This document shows positions 24,634 through 33,792 of a stretch of DNA of 64,000 nucleotides, piece by piece (positions within the stretch are counted from its first letter, which is position 1; the number at the start of each line of letters is the position of its first letter). The DNA comes from Heyndrickxia vini (lineage in GTDB: Bacteria > Bacillota > Bacilli > Bacillales > Bacillaceae_C): the NCBI RefSeq assembly GCF_016772275.1, contig NZ_CP065425.1, forward strand, positions 3,378,653 through 3,442,652. The letters are read 5' to 3'. The notes beneath the pieces are model-generated. The model searched no databases. It was given only the letters and a program-made list of their open reading frames with translations, and was not told the DNA's origin. A program made the position numbers and the translations under genes.

Positions 24634-24837
24634 TCAAAATTGAGATCTAGCAATTGTGCTAGATCTTTCTAATTTACATGTTTTTATTTTTTGTGGATAC
24701 AGATGGAATTTGAAGAAATTGTTAGAACAAAAGTAAGACTCTGTTACGACTTTGTCGTTATGGATAATAAATAGAGTAGCGCCACTGGAACCCAACTTTT
24801 CGGCACTTTCTTTTACACGTGCTATACTGTGTGCCAA
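24634..24837 (-). pseudogene. Relic of a serine hydrolase (beta-lactamase family), N-terminal fragment
   Basis: The first 35 codons read AHSIARVKESAEKLGSSG then ATLFIIHNDKVVTESY, which looks like the N-terminus of class C beta-lactamase-like serine hydrolases. Similarity then stops, and the SxxK and YxN parts are absent. There is no good start codon. It overlaps a perfect AGATCTAGCA/TGCTAGATCT hairpin (24643-24666) that probably ends the XRE operon transcript. Confidence 0.5.
24643..24672 (+). terminator. Terminator of the XRE-membrane operon
   Basis: Perfect stem AGATCTAGCA/TGCTAGATCT followed by TTTCTAATTT on the plus strand. Confidence 0.65.
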
Positions 24838-24861
24838 TTCCTGCAGGTGAGGGCTCGTTAT

Positions 24862-24906
24862 AAAATAAAAAAACAGAGTGCGATAAAATTAAAATCCTCG
24901 CACTCT
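24862..24906 (-). terminator. Terminator of bceAB
   Basis: Minus-strand stem AGAGTGCGA/TCGCACTCT followed by GTTTTTTT, just past the permease stop. Confidence 0.88.
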
Positions 24907-24923
24907 AAAAAATTTTGACAGTG

Positions 24924-26768
24924 TTAATTCACAAGTTTATTTATATAACCTCTTCGAATAAAGAAAAAGCTTATTATAAAGAGTAGTAAAAATATACTTA
25001 AGCCAATGGCTGTTAGTTGATAAAATGCCAATGAGATATAGTTATGCATGCCGAGCAACGTTGCAAATAATATAAAAGCTGCAATTATAAACGGGATAAA
25101 AATTAGGGTAGTCAGCTCTTTTGTCACAACAGATGTTAATTCTTTAATGGAAAAACCAACTTTTCTTATGCCCGAATATTTTTCTCTTTCTCCTGCAAGC
25201 GATGTTTGGAGGTAAAAATAAAGAATACTCATTGCTGCGCTCATAAAAATCATACTAAGCATAAAACCGATGAAGAACATAATGCTTTTTACAAACCTCT
25301 CAGTATCATATAATTCAATTTTGGAAGCCATTAAGCGTACATCAGATTTAGTCGAAATCTTTGATAAAATCGTGTTAGCCACATGGACCTTGTTTGTCCA
25401 ATCATCTAATTCATAAGCAAATACTTTATACTCAGGATACCCAATCGACTTGTATACTTTATCAGGAACGATATAATATACATTTTGTAATCCAGTTGAT
25501 AAAATATTTCTCTTTTCTATACCCGTATATTCAAGGTTTCCAAAAGGATAATCATGAATGGATTCTTTGTTAGGTTGAACACCTTCATTACCAGCTGCAA
25601 CAAAATACTCATTGTCGTTTAACGTTATCGGCTTATGCTGGCCAAGTTGATTGTATTTCGAAACGGACATAAAAGCAATCCTACGCTTTTCATCGGTTTT
25701 AAAGGAAGAATAATATGCTTCATAATTACCTGCTTCATCTAAGGTAGCTTCGATAAATGTTATATCTTTCTTTGCTTGTAATACGTTACCCGGGAGTGAA
25801 GTATATTGGAAACTATAAGGATATAATGATTCTGTATTTTCCTTTACATTGTAGTAAGAGCTGTAAAGTACGCTTGTACATAAAAAGGAACCTAACAGTA
25901 AGATTGTTAATAAATAAATGATATGGGCATGTGAACGTCCTTTCGCCTTTAGGTTAGAAACAAAAAGCATATTGGTTTTTCTAAAATATGATGGCCGCTT
26001 TTGCCATAAACGAATAGCTACTAACATTCCTTGTGTGATTGTAAAGTAAATGGCTAGTAATAAACTAATAAATAACGCAATGTAAGAGAGAATTCCAAGG
26101 GATCCCACCCAATTCATTTCCTTTATCACAGAAAAAAGTAAGATTACACTTACGATGATGGATAGTATCAGTTTAAATGGTGCAGGTTTTATCAGCTTTT
26201 CCTGTGTCATATCTGCTTTTAATAGGTGAACAATTTCTTCTTTTTTAATCATACGTGTCATAAATTTAGTAATGATCAGGAATAGAAGAGAAAATAAAAC
26301 AATCGTTAGCAGGATGGCTTGGATTGGGACATACATGCCAAAGATTTCCGCGCGTAATAGCCTTTTGGCAATCATTAAAAATAATGGTGCCATAACAAGC
26401 CCGCACACAATAGCTGTGATAATCGCTGCACCTGCAATAATCATATTTTCTCTAAATACCATTTGTCGGATTTGTCTCATGGCAGCACCCATCATCATAA
26501 AAGTACCTAGCGTTTTCGTTTTCTTTTTCAAAAAAGCGAACAACGAATAGATGATAAAAACAAAAGAAAAAATATAAATAAAGAAGCTAGCAAGCATCAA
26601 TGTAATCCCTAGTGAACTTGTTGTATCCAATTCCGCCATCCTTGGATGAAAAGCTGTAATTGAAAACAGAAAAAAAACTAATATAGAAAACACACTGCTT
26701 AAAAAGTAGGAAATGTATGTCGACTTATCACGTAAAATATTTTGAACAACAATATGATTAAAATTCAT
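24924..26768 (-). CDS. bceB: Bce-type ABC transporter permease
   Basis: FtsX-type permease of about 614 residues. Ten membrane segments fit the sequence, with a large extracellular domain (about 310-500) between segments 7 and 8, the hallmark of BceB-like proteins that detect cell-wall-active peptides such as bacitracin and frees their lipid targets. ATG 26768 overlaps the end of bceA by 11 bp with GGTGG upstream. With bceA, bceS and bceR it forms a complete resistance module. The actual peptide sensed cannot be read from sequence. Confidence 0.92.
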   Translation of the reverse strand: MNFNHIVVQNILRDKSTYISYFLSSVFSILVFFLFSITAFHPRMAELDTTSSLGITLMLASFFIYIFSFVFIIYSLFAFLKKKTKTLGTFMMMGAAMRQIRQMVFRENMIIAGAAIITAIVCGLVMAPLFLMIAKRLLRAEIFGMYVPIQAILLTIVLFSLLFLIITKFMTRMIKKEEIVHLLKADMTQEKLIKPAPFKLILSIIVSVILLFSVIKEMNWVGSLGILSYIALFISLLLAIYFTITQGMLVAIRLWQKRPSYFRKTNMLFVSNLKAKGRSHAHIIYLLTILLLGSFLCTSVLYSSYYNVKENTESLYPYSFQYTSLPGNVLQAKKDITFIEATLDEAGNYEAYYSSFKTDEKRRIAFMSVSKYNQLGQHKPITLNDNEYFVAAGNEGVQPNKESIHDYPFGNLEYTGIEKRNILSTGLQNVYYIVPDKVYKSIGYPEYKVFAYELDDWTNKVHVANTILSKISTKSDVRLMASKIELYDTERFVKSIMFFIGFMLSMIFMSAAMSILYFYLQTSLAGEREKYSGIRKVGFSIKELTSVVTKELTTLIFIPFIIAAFILFATLLGMHNYISLAFYQLTAIGLSIFLLLFIISFFFIRRGYINKLVN

Positions 26769-27519
26769 GCTGGCCACCACCTAAAAATGTGAGTGTGTCC
26801 ATAATTTCTTGGTAAAATTGCTGTTTGTTTTTGCCGCGATGTATCTCATTATAGAGAATACCGTCTTGTATAAAGATAACACGCTGGGCGAAACTAGCAA
26901 CGTAGGCATCATGCGTCACCATTAGAATGGCTGTATTAAAGGTTTTATTTATTGATTCAAATAACGTCATAACACTATTCACAGATTTAGAATCCAAGTT
27001 TCCAGTCGGTTCATCTGCTAATAATAATTTGGGTTTATGAATAACCGCTCTTGCAATCGCCACTCGTTGCTTCTGTCCCCCAGAAATTTCAAATGTGCGC
27101 TTTTTTAATATTTCCTCAATCCCTAAAAAGTCAACGACTTCCTCTAAACTCTGTTTCATTGCTTTTTCAGTTACAGAATCTAGTGTTAAAGGAAGTAATA
27201 TATTCTCCTCTACTGTTAATGTGTTGACAAGGTTAAAATCCTGAAATACAAAGCCTAATTCTGTACGTCGAAACTTTGCTAATTCATCATCATTTAATTT
27301 ATACGGATCTTTTGAATTGATTATGATTGACCCATTCGAAGGGCGGTCGATGGTGGAAATGCAGTTAAGAAAGGTTGTTTTCCCACTGCCAGAGGGACCC
27401 ATCACCGCAACAAACTCTTTCTCCCCTAAATGAAAATCGATGCCTTTTAATGCCTTATATGTGATTTCTCCAGTATATTCTTTTTGTAGTTGCTGTACAT
27501 TTAAAATTGTATCTGTCAT
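26758..27519 (-). CDS. bceA: Bce-type ABC transporter ATP-binding protein
   Basis: ATPase of 253 residues. Walker A GPSGSGKTT at 41-49, signature ISGGQKQRVA, and Walker B LLLADEP then TGNLDSKS are intact. ATG 27519 has AAGGAG ten bases upstream. A 20-bp palindrome that fits the BceR operator pattern lies about 90 bp upstream, and a -10 TATACT at 27555-27560. Works with BceB as a cell-envelope peptide defence transporter. Confidence 0.93.
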   Translation of the reverse strand: MTDTILNVQQLQKEYTGEITYKALKGIDFHLGEKEFVAVMGPSGSGKTTFLNCISTIDRPSNGSIIINSKDPYKLNDDELAKFRRTELGFVFQDFNLVNTLTVEENILLPLTLDSVTEKAMKQSLEEVVDFLGIEEILKKRTFEISGGQKQRVAIARAVIHKPKLLLADEPTGNLDSKSVNSVMTLFESINKTFNTAILMVTHDAYVASFAQRVIFIQDGILYNEIHRGKNKQQFYQEIMDTLTFLGGGQHEF

Positions 27520-27601
27520 TACGGTTTCACTCCTTGGTGTTCTTTCATACAATTAGTATAAACAAACCGTTCTTCCCATAAAATCTTTGAACATGACAGC
27601 A

Positions 27602-27621
27602 ATATGACAAATTTGTCATAT
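27602..27621. promoter_or_regulatory. Probable BceR operator
   Basis: Perfect 20-bp palindrome ATATGACAAATTTGTCATAT. It fits the BceR-type pattern TnACA-N4-TGTnA. It lies about 54 bp upstream of the TATACT -10 (27555-27560) of bceA, with no good -35, as expected for an activated promoter. Confidence 0.75.
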
Positions 27622-27623
27622 AC

Positions 27624-27652
27624 AAAAACGGCTACCTTATTTAGCAGCCGTC
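27624..27652 (-). terminator. Terminator of bceRS
   Basis: Minus-strand hairpin ACGGCTgcT/AgGTAGCCGT with five T; the bceS stop codon lies within the stem-loop. It separates bceRS from the bceAB transcript. Confidence 0.75.
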
Positions 27653-28630
27653 TATATTTCCGGAAAAATCAATCATAAAGATTGTTTCGTTTTGAGCAGA
27701 GGATAACTTGTATGGATGATGTAGAGTAGAAAGTATTTTTTTAACTAAATATAGTCCGATACCAGTCGCTTCACCTTGGATACGCCCCTTTGTTCCAGTG
27801 TAAAACAATTCAAATACACGGTTAATTTCACTTTCCGGTATCGTTTCGCCTTTGTTCTTGATCCACAATTGACCATTTTCATAGTGAATGAGAACGAAAG
27901 ATTTCTTTTCACCATATTTGACAGCATTACTTAATAGCTGATAGATAACAACTTTAAGCCATTTACGATCAGAGTAAATGAAGATATTTTCTTCGATTGC
28001 ACTCTTAGGATATACCTCCATCTCAATAAAGTAGTCTTTTAAATCGTTAGCCACTTCTTGGACGATACTCTTTAAAGATATCGCTTCAATCTTTAAATCA
28101 GCTAATAATTGGGATGATCGGCTATAAGTTAATAGTTGATTTAAAGAGAAATTCACTTTATCGCATTCTTTTTTTACCTTTTGCCATTCTAAAAGTAAAC
28201 TGGTTTCTTTTAATTGATTCGTTTGTATAAGTAATTGTATGACGGAAAGCGGTGTTTTCATTTGGTGAACAGTTTGGGAAATCATTAGTTGCTGTTCATG
28301 TAAGAATTCTTTGTGTTCATCCTCTTTTGAAAGAAAAAGAGACTGAATGAACCGCATTTGATTTGCATATGCCTTTTCAACAGGAGCTTGGGGAAGGTGA
28401 ATCAAAAAATCATCTGCCCCTATTCCCTTTCCTTTCAAATGTGCATACATTTTTTTGCGTCGGATATATCGAAATAAAAGAAGAATGGCTAATAAAATGA
28501 TAGCTAAAAAAATATAGTAGGCATAATGATTGCCCAAGTCATCTAGTCGATGAATGATAATTGGCAAGCAAATCATCGTTATCATGTAAAGAATTATAAA
28601 GCTTAAATGATCACGTAAAAAAAGCTTCAT
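27641..28630 (-). CDS. bceS: Intramembrane-sensing histidine kinase
   Basis: Sensor kinase of 329 residues. Two membrane segments (about 9-26 and 37-53) with only a ten-residue outer loop identify the intramembrane-sensing, BceS-like class that takes its signal from the transporter. The phospho-acceptor H122 is in HQMKTPLS; the ATPase domain has NAVKYG, IKNKGETIPE and TGIGLYLVKKI. Overlaps bceR by 4 bp. Confidence 0.93.
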   Translation of the reverse strand: MKLFLRDHLSFIILYMITMICLPIIIHRLDDLGNHYAYYIFLAIILLAILLLFRYIRRKKMYAHLKGKGIGADDFLIHLPQAPVEKAYANQMRFIQSLFLSKEDEHKEFLHEQQLMISQTVHQMKTPLSVIQLLIQTNQLKETSLLLEWQKVKKECDKVNFSLNQLLTYSRSSQLLADLKIEAISLKSIVQEVANDLKDYFIEMEVYPKSAIEENIFIYSDRKWLKVVIYQLLSNAVKYGEKKSFVLIHYENGQLWIKNKGETIPESEINRVFELFYTGTKGRIQGEATGIGLYLVKKILSTLHHPYKLSSAQNETIFMIDFSGNIDGC

Positions 28631-29319
28631 ACACTTTTCTCCGTTAATTGATAGCCAATCCCTCGAATAGTTGTTATTACCAATGATGAATGAATAGATT
28701 CTAATTTTTTGCGTAATCGAACGATATTTACTGTTAGTGTATTTTCTTCGACAAATGCCTCATCATCCCAAATAGCCGCCAGTAGTTGCTGCCTCGTTAC
28801 AACATTCGGGAAAGCTTCAAAAAGCACGGAACATAATTGAAGTTCTTTTATTGTTAATATTGTTTCGTGTTCGGGTGTAAATAATCGAACAGTATCCAAA
28901 TTTAAAGTTGTATTTCCCTCTTTCACCATTCGAGTTTGCGAATCCTTCGCATATTCCCCATAAACTCGACGAATTTGTCCATTTATTTTTGCTAGAACTA
29001 CATCCATTAAAAAAGGTTTTGTTATGAAGTCATCCGCCCCATTCTCAATACCATACACTTGATCTAACTCACTCATACGGGCAGAAAGTATAGTAATGGG
29101 ACAATTTGAAACTTGCCTAATTTTTCGAGACCAATAATAGCCATCAAAGGCGGGGAGATTAATATCCATTATGACGAGGTGAGGTTGGAATTCTTGGAAT
29201 GTATCAAAGACCCTTTCAAAATCCTCAACAATATGGCAATTATAATGATATTTTTCAAAATGAGTCTTTAATGTGTTCGCAATATTCATTTCATCTTCAA
29301 CGATTAATAGTTTATACAT
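28627..29319 (-). CDS. bceR: OmpR-family response regulator
   Basis: Regulator of 230 residues. Receiver domain 1-120 with phospho-acceptor D52 (VIMDINLP) and a conserved Lys near 104; winged-helix DNA-binding domain about 135-228. RBS AGGAGG precedes the ATG. A dyad GATAGT-N4-ACTATC lies just upstream (29334-29349) in the promoter region and may be regulatory. Partner of BceS; target is probably the palindrome ahead of bceA. Confidence 0.93.
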   Translation of the reverse strand: MYKLLIVEDEMNIANTLKTHFEKYHYNCHIVEDFERVFDTFQEFQPHLVIMDINLPAFDGYYWSRKIRQVSNCPITILSARMSELDQVYGIENGADDFITKPFLMDVVLAKINGQIRRVYGEYAKDSQTRMVKEGNTTLNLDTVRLFTPEHETILTIKELQLCSVLFEAFPNVVTRQQLLAAIWDDEAFVEENTLTVNIVRLRKKLESIHSSLVITTIRGIGYQLTEKSV

Positions 29320-29358
29320 AGCATCCTCCTAATCGATAGTATAAACTATCATTACTTT

Positions 29359-30462
29359 TCAAGAAAAAGTTTTCTTTTTTTGCAGTTTATTTTTGACTGT
29401 ACTAATAAGGAGAAGAAGAGACGGGACTACGATTAAAAATGTAATAAAATAACTCGGTAATATATTCATAAAAAAACTCGAAAGTTCCTGAAAACTTTTT
29501 GAAACCCAAAAACACATAATTAATTGTAAGAAACCTAAAGGAAATATTAACACCTTATCATCTTTTAAATTTAGAAATCCAGAAGCCACTTGAGTAACGA
29601 TATGATATAGAACAGTTACTTTAACAAATGTTCCTAAAATCCAAATGGCCAACAAACCAGCTTCTACATGTTCAAAAAATTCCCCTAGACTAATATATCT
29701 AACCGCTGTTAATAAAGGATTTAAAGCATAATAGGAATAAGCGCCTAAAACAAGTAATACAACAAGATTAACCATTATTAATGTAATTGTTATAGCGATT
29801 GTTGTATACATTCCCCACTTTAATCCTCTTTCTCCTTTTTTAAGATAGGGAAGAAAAAAGGCAATTAAAAACATTTCGGAAAACCATGAAGAAAGGATAA
29901 AAGAACCCTTTAAAGAGGGAACGATACCATTTTCCATTATCGGCACGATATTATGGGGCTCCATAGAAATCAATAGTATAAATAAGAAGAAAAAAAGTGG
30001 TATTGTAAATAGCGGAAAAAAAATTTGTCCCATTCGAACAATAACTTCTAATCCACCATGAACAGCGTATGCACAAAACAGAAGTAAAATAGCGGTAATT
30101 AATAGGGCCGGAGTTTGATTAAAGAAAGTACCCCAAACGAAATCAGTATATTCTCTAATAACAATTCCATTAAAATGAAGAAAAAATAATAAATAAAAAA
30201 AGATTGTAATTTTGCCAAAAAACCTACCTAAAATATCCTCGGTATATTGAATGAACGTTTTCTCAGGAAACTTTTTGTTCAATTGATAAGCAACAATTAC
30301 AGAAATAAACCCAATCAAAGTTGCCCATATAGGGGAAATCCAAGAATCCTTCCTTGACACATATCCTGTAAGCAAAGGTAAATTAATTATACCTGTGGCA
30401 ATTATAGTAGGATACATTACGACTGCCATTTGAATGGATGAAATTCTTATTTTTCCCGGCAT
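29359..30462 (-). CDS. gerKB: Spore germinant receptor permease subunit (GerKB/GerAB type)
   Basis: Endospore germination permease of 367 residues with about ten membrane segments, an amino-acid-permease-like fold that binds germinant in the inner spore membrane. Family features include the N-terminal QMAVVMYPTIIATGIINLP and conserved loops between segments. RBS AGGAG is about 6 bases before the ATG. Last gene of the A-C-D-B operon. I use the gerK name for its type only; the germinant is unknown. Confidence 0.92.
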   Translation of the reverse strand: MPGKIRISSIQMAVVMYPTIIATGIINLPLLTGYVSRKDSWISPIWATLIGFISVIVAYQLNKKFPEKTFIQYTEDILGRFFGKITIFFYLLFFLHFNGIVIREYTDFVWGTFFNQTPALLITAILLLFCAYAVHGGLEVIVRMGQIFFPLFTIPLFFFLFILLISMEPHNIVPIMENGIVPSLKGSFILSSWFSEMFLIAFFLPYLKKGERGLKWGMYTTIAITITLIMVNLVVLLVLGAYSYYALNPLLTAVRYISLGEFFEHVEAGLLAIWILGTFVKVTVLYHIVTQVASGFLNLKDDKVLIFPLGFLQLIMCFWVSKSFQELSSFFMNILPSYFITFLIVVPSLLLLISTVKNKLQKKKTFS

Positions 30463-30504
30463 ACTTTGAACACTCCTAAAGTTCTTTCATTTTTTCACGA
30501 ACCA

Positions 30505-30738
30505 TTATTCTTTCTTTATCATATCCGGATACAGCTTTTGAATTAATTGTGTAGGGCCAGGTAAATCCGGTTTAATTATAAGTAAAGTGGCTAATCCTAA
30601 CCCCACCAATGTAAAAAGGAAATATGCACTAATATCCTTTTTTTGCTTTTGTTTTAAAAAAGGAAATTGAAGTAATGTAAAAAATAAAACCAAAATAAAA
30701 AGTCCTATAATCTGTACAGAAATCATTTTATACCACAC
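30505..30738 (-). CDS. Germinant receptor D-type small membrane subunit
   Basis: Protein of 77 residues with two membrane segments (about 6-24 and 37-55). Its position inside a ger operon and two-segment layout match D subunits that modulate germinant receptors in some Bacilli; sequence conservation in this class is weak. Start at GTG 30738 with AAAGG five bases upstream, within 8 bp of the gerC stop. Confidence 0.75.
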   Translation of the reverse strand: MWYKMISVQIIGLFILVLFFTLLQFPFLKQKQKKDISAYFLFTLVGLGLATLLIIKPDLPGPTQLIQKLYPDMIKKE

Positions 30739-30746
30739 TTACACCT

Positions 30747-31916
30747 TTATTTATAATGATTAGCAGGAATTGTGAATAATCCTGGACCCGTAATATGTGC
30801 ATCAACATCAATCTCCAATTGAATATTTTTAAACTTTTCATCCCAATGATCTTTTACCTTTTTAAATTCATTAGTATATTTTCTTTCAAATGTTTCAGCA
30901 ATATCAACTATATCTGCATTCATATCCTTTTGCAGTTTGTTAAACGACTTTTGAATACGCTTGCTTATGTCATTTTCAATCTGCTTTTCTACTATACGAA
31001 CAATCTGTGGATTCATTAGATCAATATTTGTTTCATTTTCGATAATTTCTCCTTTTGCCCTACTTTTAACAATTATTTTCCACTGACCATTCTTGATAAT
31101 TGGTACAAGGTGAGTAGTAGCTTGAAATGGAGATAAAGTTATGCTCCCTTTTCCTAAAGGATTCTTTACAACAACTTGACTATCCTTTATATCATTTTTC
31201 ATCCACATTATACCCCGTGTAAGTCTATCATCTAACACGCCCACCAATTTTCCATGTTTTAATACAGCTGTCCCTGTAATAAATGGTACCGTTTCTTGTC
31301 CACTTTCCGAGGCAGAATTAGGTGGTAAAATATCAACATACGGAAGATATGAATCATTTGAAACACTTATCATCATTTGTACAAAATCAATCACTGTGAT
31401 TGACATTAATATATTTAACTCCGATAATAAACGAATCACTCTTGATGACACCTTTTCCATAGGAGGTTGAACATATAAAATTTGTTTTGCATCACCTTTG
31501 CTAACAAATAATTTTGCTTGTTCACGAGTATAAGGAGCTCTTACAATGTAATCTAACACATCACTTATTCCTTCCTTCACCAACCCTTCACCAAAAACAA
31601 AGACTTTACAATGTCCCCAAAAAAGTTTTCGAGGGATTAATTCCTGCAGCTTAGATGCAGCATCGGAAACTGTCAAACCTTTACCCGTTCGTACTATCGA
31701 AAAACTCCCATTTCCTCCGCCGCCACTCCCACCACCCCCACTAATATTTCCCCCTGCTTCGGGGTTTAAAAATTGAACGGATAATTCTATCTCTCCGTCT
31801 TCTGTTAAATCGATGGCAGTTCCTAACACAATCGCATATTGATTAAGCTCCCTGCTATTTCCACAACCACTCAATAAAGATAGACTTAAAAATAAGGATA
31901 AAACTACTCTAAACAT
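30747..31916 (-). CDS. gerKC: Ger(x)C family germination lipoprotein
   Basis: Lipoprotein of 389 residues, with lipobox LLSGC (Cys at about 18). It follows the GerAC/GerKC pattern: RELNQYAIVLGTAIDL, then IPRKLFWGHCKVFVFGEGL, ending with an extended IQLEIDVDAHITGPG. An unusual glycine/serine-rich insertion lies at 55-70. It is the outer subunit of the germinant receptor. RBS AGGAGGAG precedes the ATG. Confidence 0.93.
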   Translation of the reverse strand: MFRVVLSLFLSLSLLSGCGNSRELNQYAIVLGTAIDLTEDGEIELSVQFLNPEAGGNISGGGGSGGGGNGSFSIVRTGKGLTVSDAASKLQELIPRKLFWGHCKVFVFGEGLVKEGISDVLDYIVRAPYTREQAKLFVSKGDAKQILYVQPPMEKVSSRVIRLLSELNILMSITVIDFVQMMISVSNDSYLPYVDILPPNSASESGQETVPFITGTAVLKHGKLVGVLDDRLTRGIMWMKNDIKDSQVVVKNPLGKGSITLSPFQATTHLVPIIKNGQWKIIVKSRAKGEIIENETNIDLMNPQIVRIVEKQIENDISKRIQKSFNKLQKDMNADIVDIAETFERKYTNEFKKVKDHWDEKFKNIQLEIDVDAHITGPGLFTIPANHYK

Positions 31917-31948
31917 TAGCTCCTCCTCTAACCAAATGCATTTTGTGG

Positions 31949-33472
31949 TTAATCATTTTTCGGTGGTCTAGGTTTTTGATTTTTAGATTGGCGATATTTA
32001 TTATATTTTCCTGTTAATCGTGGGCGTGTATTTAATTTCCAAATTGGGGCACGAACGAGTGTATCTTTAAGTTGATCCATATGGATGGGCGCTAATGTTG
32101 ATAAATAAGGTACACCAAAAGAGCGAAGTTTACATAGATGAATGACAATTCCACATATACCGAGCATAATACCAAGAATTCCTAATGTTCCAGCAAGAAT
32201 CATTATTGGAAAACGTAAAATGCGGATAGCAAACCCCAAATTATAGCGAGGAGTCATAAATGATGCTACTCCGGTTATAGATACAACTATAACCATGGCC
32301 GGTGATACAATTCCTGCTTGAACAGCAGCCTGTCCGATTACAAGTGCTCCCACAATACTTACTGCCGAACCAATTTGTTTTGGCAGCCTTACACCCGCTT
32401 CTCTCAGAGCCTCGAAAGTAATTTCCATAAAAAGTGCCTCTATTAACGAGGGAAATGGGACCATTTCTCTAGCTGATGCCATCGATATAAGTAAAACAGT
32501 CGGGACCATCTCTTGATGAAAAGTAACGAGTGCAATATAAAAGGATGGGAGTAACAAGGATATAAAAAAGAATAAAAATCGAACCCATCTTATCATGGTA
32601 CTAATAAAGTATCTTTGATAATAATCCTCTGCTGATTGTAAAAAGGAAAATAAGGTTACAGGTAAAATCAACGAAAACGGTGTTCCATCAATTACTATGG
32701 CCACCCTTCCTTCAAGTATATTGGCTACAACCGTATCCGGCCTTTCTGTCGAAAGTATCTGTGGAAAAGGTGAAATTGGAGAGTCTTCAATTAATTCCTC
32801 TATATAACTACTTTCCAATATTCCATCAATGTCGATTTTGTCCAATCGATGTTTCAATTCCTCAATTAACTCGATGCTAGCTAATCCTTCAATATAGACA
32901 ATAACTATTGTAGTTTGTGTATGTTTTCCAATAGTGAATTGCTGCATTTTCATTTGGGGACTACGAACTCTTCTCCGTAATAAAGAAGTATTTACCGAAA
33001 TGGCTTCTATAAATCCTTCACGCGGACCACGAATAACAGATTCGCCAACTGGTTCCTCAATACTACGAGTCTCCGATTTCACTATTCCTAATGATAATGC
33101 TACCTTTTCTCCATCTATCATTAATAATGGCTGGCCTGAACCAATTGCTTGAATACAATCATTGTAGGTTGTATTATTTTTAATTTCAGAAATGGGGATC
33201 TTTAAGAATCGTGCATCTGTAGTCCAATTATTTAATAAAAGTGGTTTGATCACATTCTCATTAATTTCTTCTATGTTCGATAAGCCTTGTATATAGATGA
33301 TTACAGCGCTTTTTTGCTCTTTTGTTTCAAAAAAATGAAATACAACATCATAACAATCTTTGTAGGTATCTTTCAAATATTGAAGGTCATCCGATAATAC
33401 TCCCTTTATTACATCTTTTGACTCTTCACTTGATTCTTCTAATTGCTTCATTTTCTTTCGAAATCGAATCAT
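31949..33472 (-). CDS. gerKA: Spore germinant receptor A subunit
   Basis: Protein of 507 residues of the GerAA/GerKA family: a large hydrophilic N-terminal domain (about 1-270), several membrane segments (about 285-425) and a basic C-terminal tail. Motifs DGTPFSLILPVTLFSFLQ and PFPSLIEALFMEITFE are typical. It starts the A-C-D-B operon; GGTAGG lies upstream of the ATG. Such operons are transcribed by sigma-G; I could not confirm a promoter. Confidence 0.93.
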   Translation of the reverse strand: MIRFRKKMKQLEESSEESKDVIKGVLSDDLQYLKDTYKDCYDVVFHFFETKEQKSAVIIYIQGLSNIEEINENVIKPLLLNNWTTDARFLKIPISEIKNNTTYNDCIQAIGSGQPLLMIDGEKVALSLGIVKSETRSIEEPVGESVIRGPREGFIEAISVNTSLLRRRVRSPQMKMQQFTIGKHTQTTIVIVYIEGLASIELIEELKHRLDKIDIDGILESSYIEELIEDSPISPFPQILSTERPDTVVANILEGRVAIVIDGTPFSLILPVTLFSFLQSAEDYYQRYFISTMIRWVRFLFFFISLLLPSFYIALVTFHQEMVPTVLLISMASAREMVPFPSLIEALFMEITFEALREAGVRLPKQIGSAVSIVGALVIGQAAVQAGIVSPAMVIVVSITGVASFMTPRYNLGFAIRILRFPIMILAGTLGILGIMLGICGIVIHLCKLRSFGVPYLSTLAPIHMDQLKDTLVRAPIWKLNTRPRLTGKYNKYRQSKNQKPRPPKND

Positions 33473-33792
33473 CTTGAATAGCTACCTACCTTTTTTTCTA
33501 AATTACTTATTTTTCATATTTATATTATCCAACTATTTTTTTTACATTCATATTTGCCAATTGTCCTTAGTTTGTGTGAGACAAAATAAAGCCTAAACCC
33601 ATTATCGTTATCGATGAACATTCATCATAACTTTTGAATGAAATCTAACTTAATTGATTAGTAAATTTCATTAGCTCACCTTCTTTTTCCAAATTAAAAG
33701 GCACCCCAAAGGATGCCTTTTAATTTTTAATTTATAGTTATATTAAGCTATTTTAATCACTTAAAATCTGTAAAGGGGATATACCAATTTCA
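33473..33792. other. Intergenic region upstream of the ger operon
   Basis: 320 bp without a gene. It contains an AT-rich leader of the ger operon and the terminator described separately. No sure sigma-G promoter was identified. Confidence 0.5.
33693..33724 (-). terminator. Terminator of the pentapeptide repeat gene
   Basis: Stem AAAAGGCA/TGCCTTTT flanked by A and T runs; could work in both directions. Confidence 0.75.
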
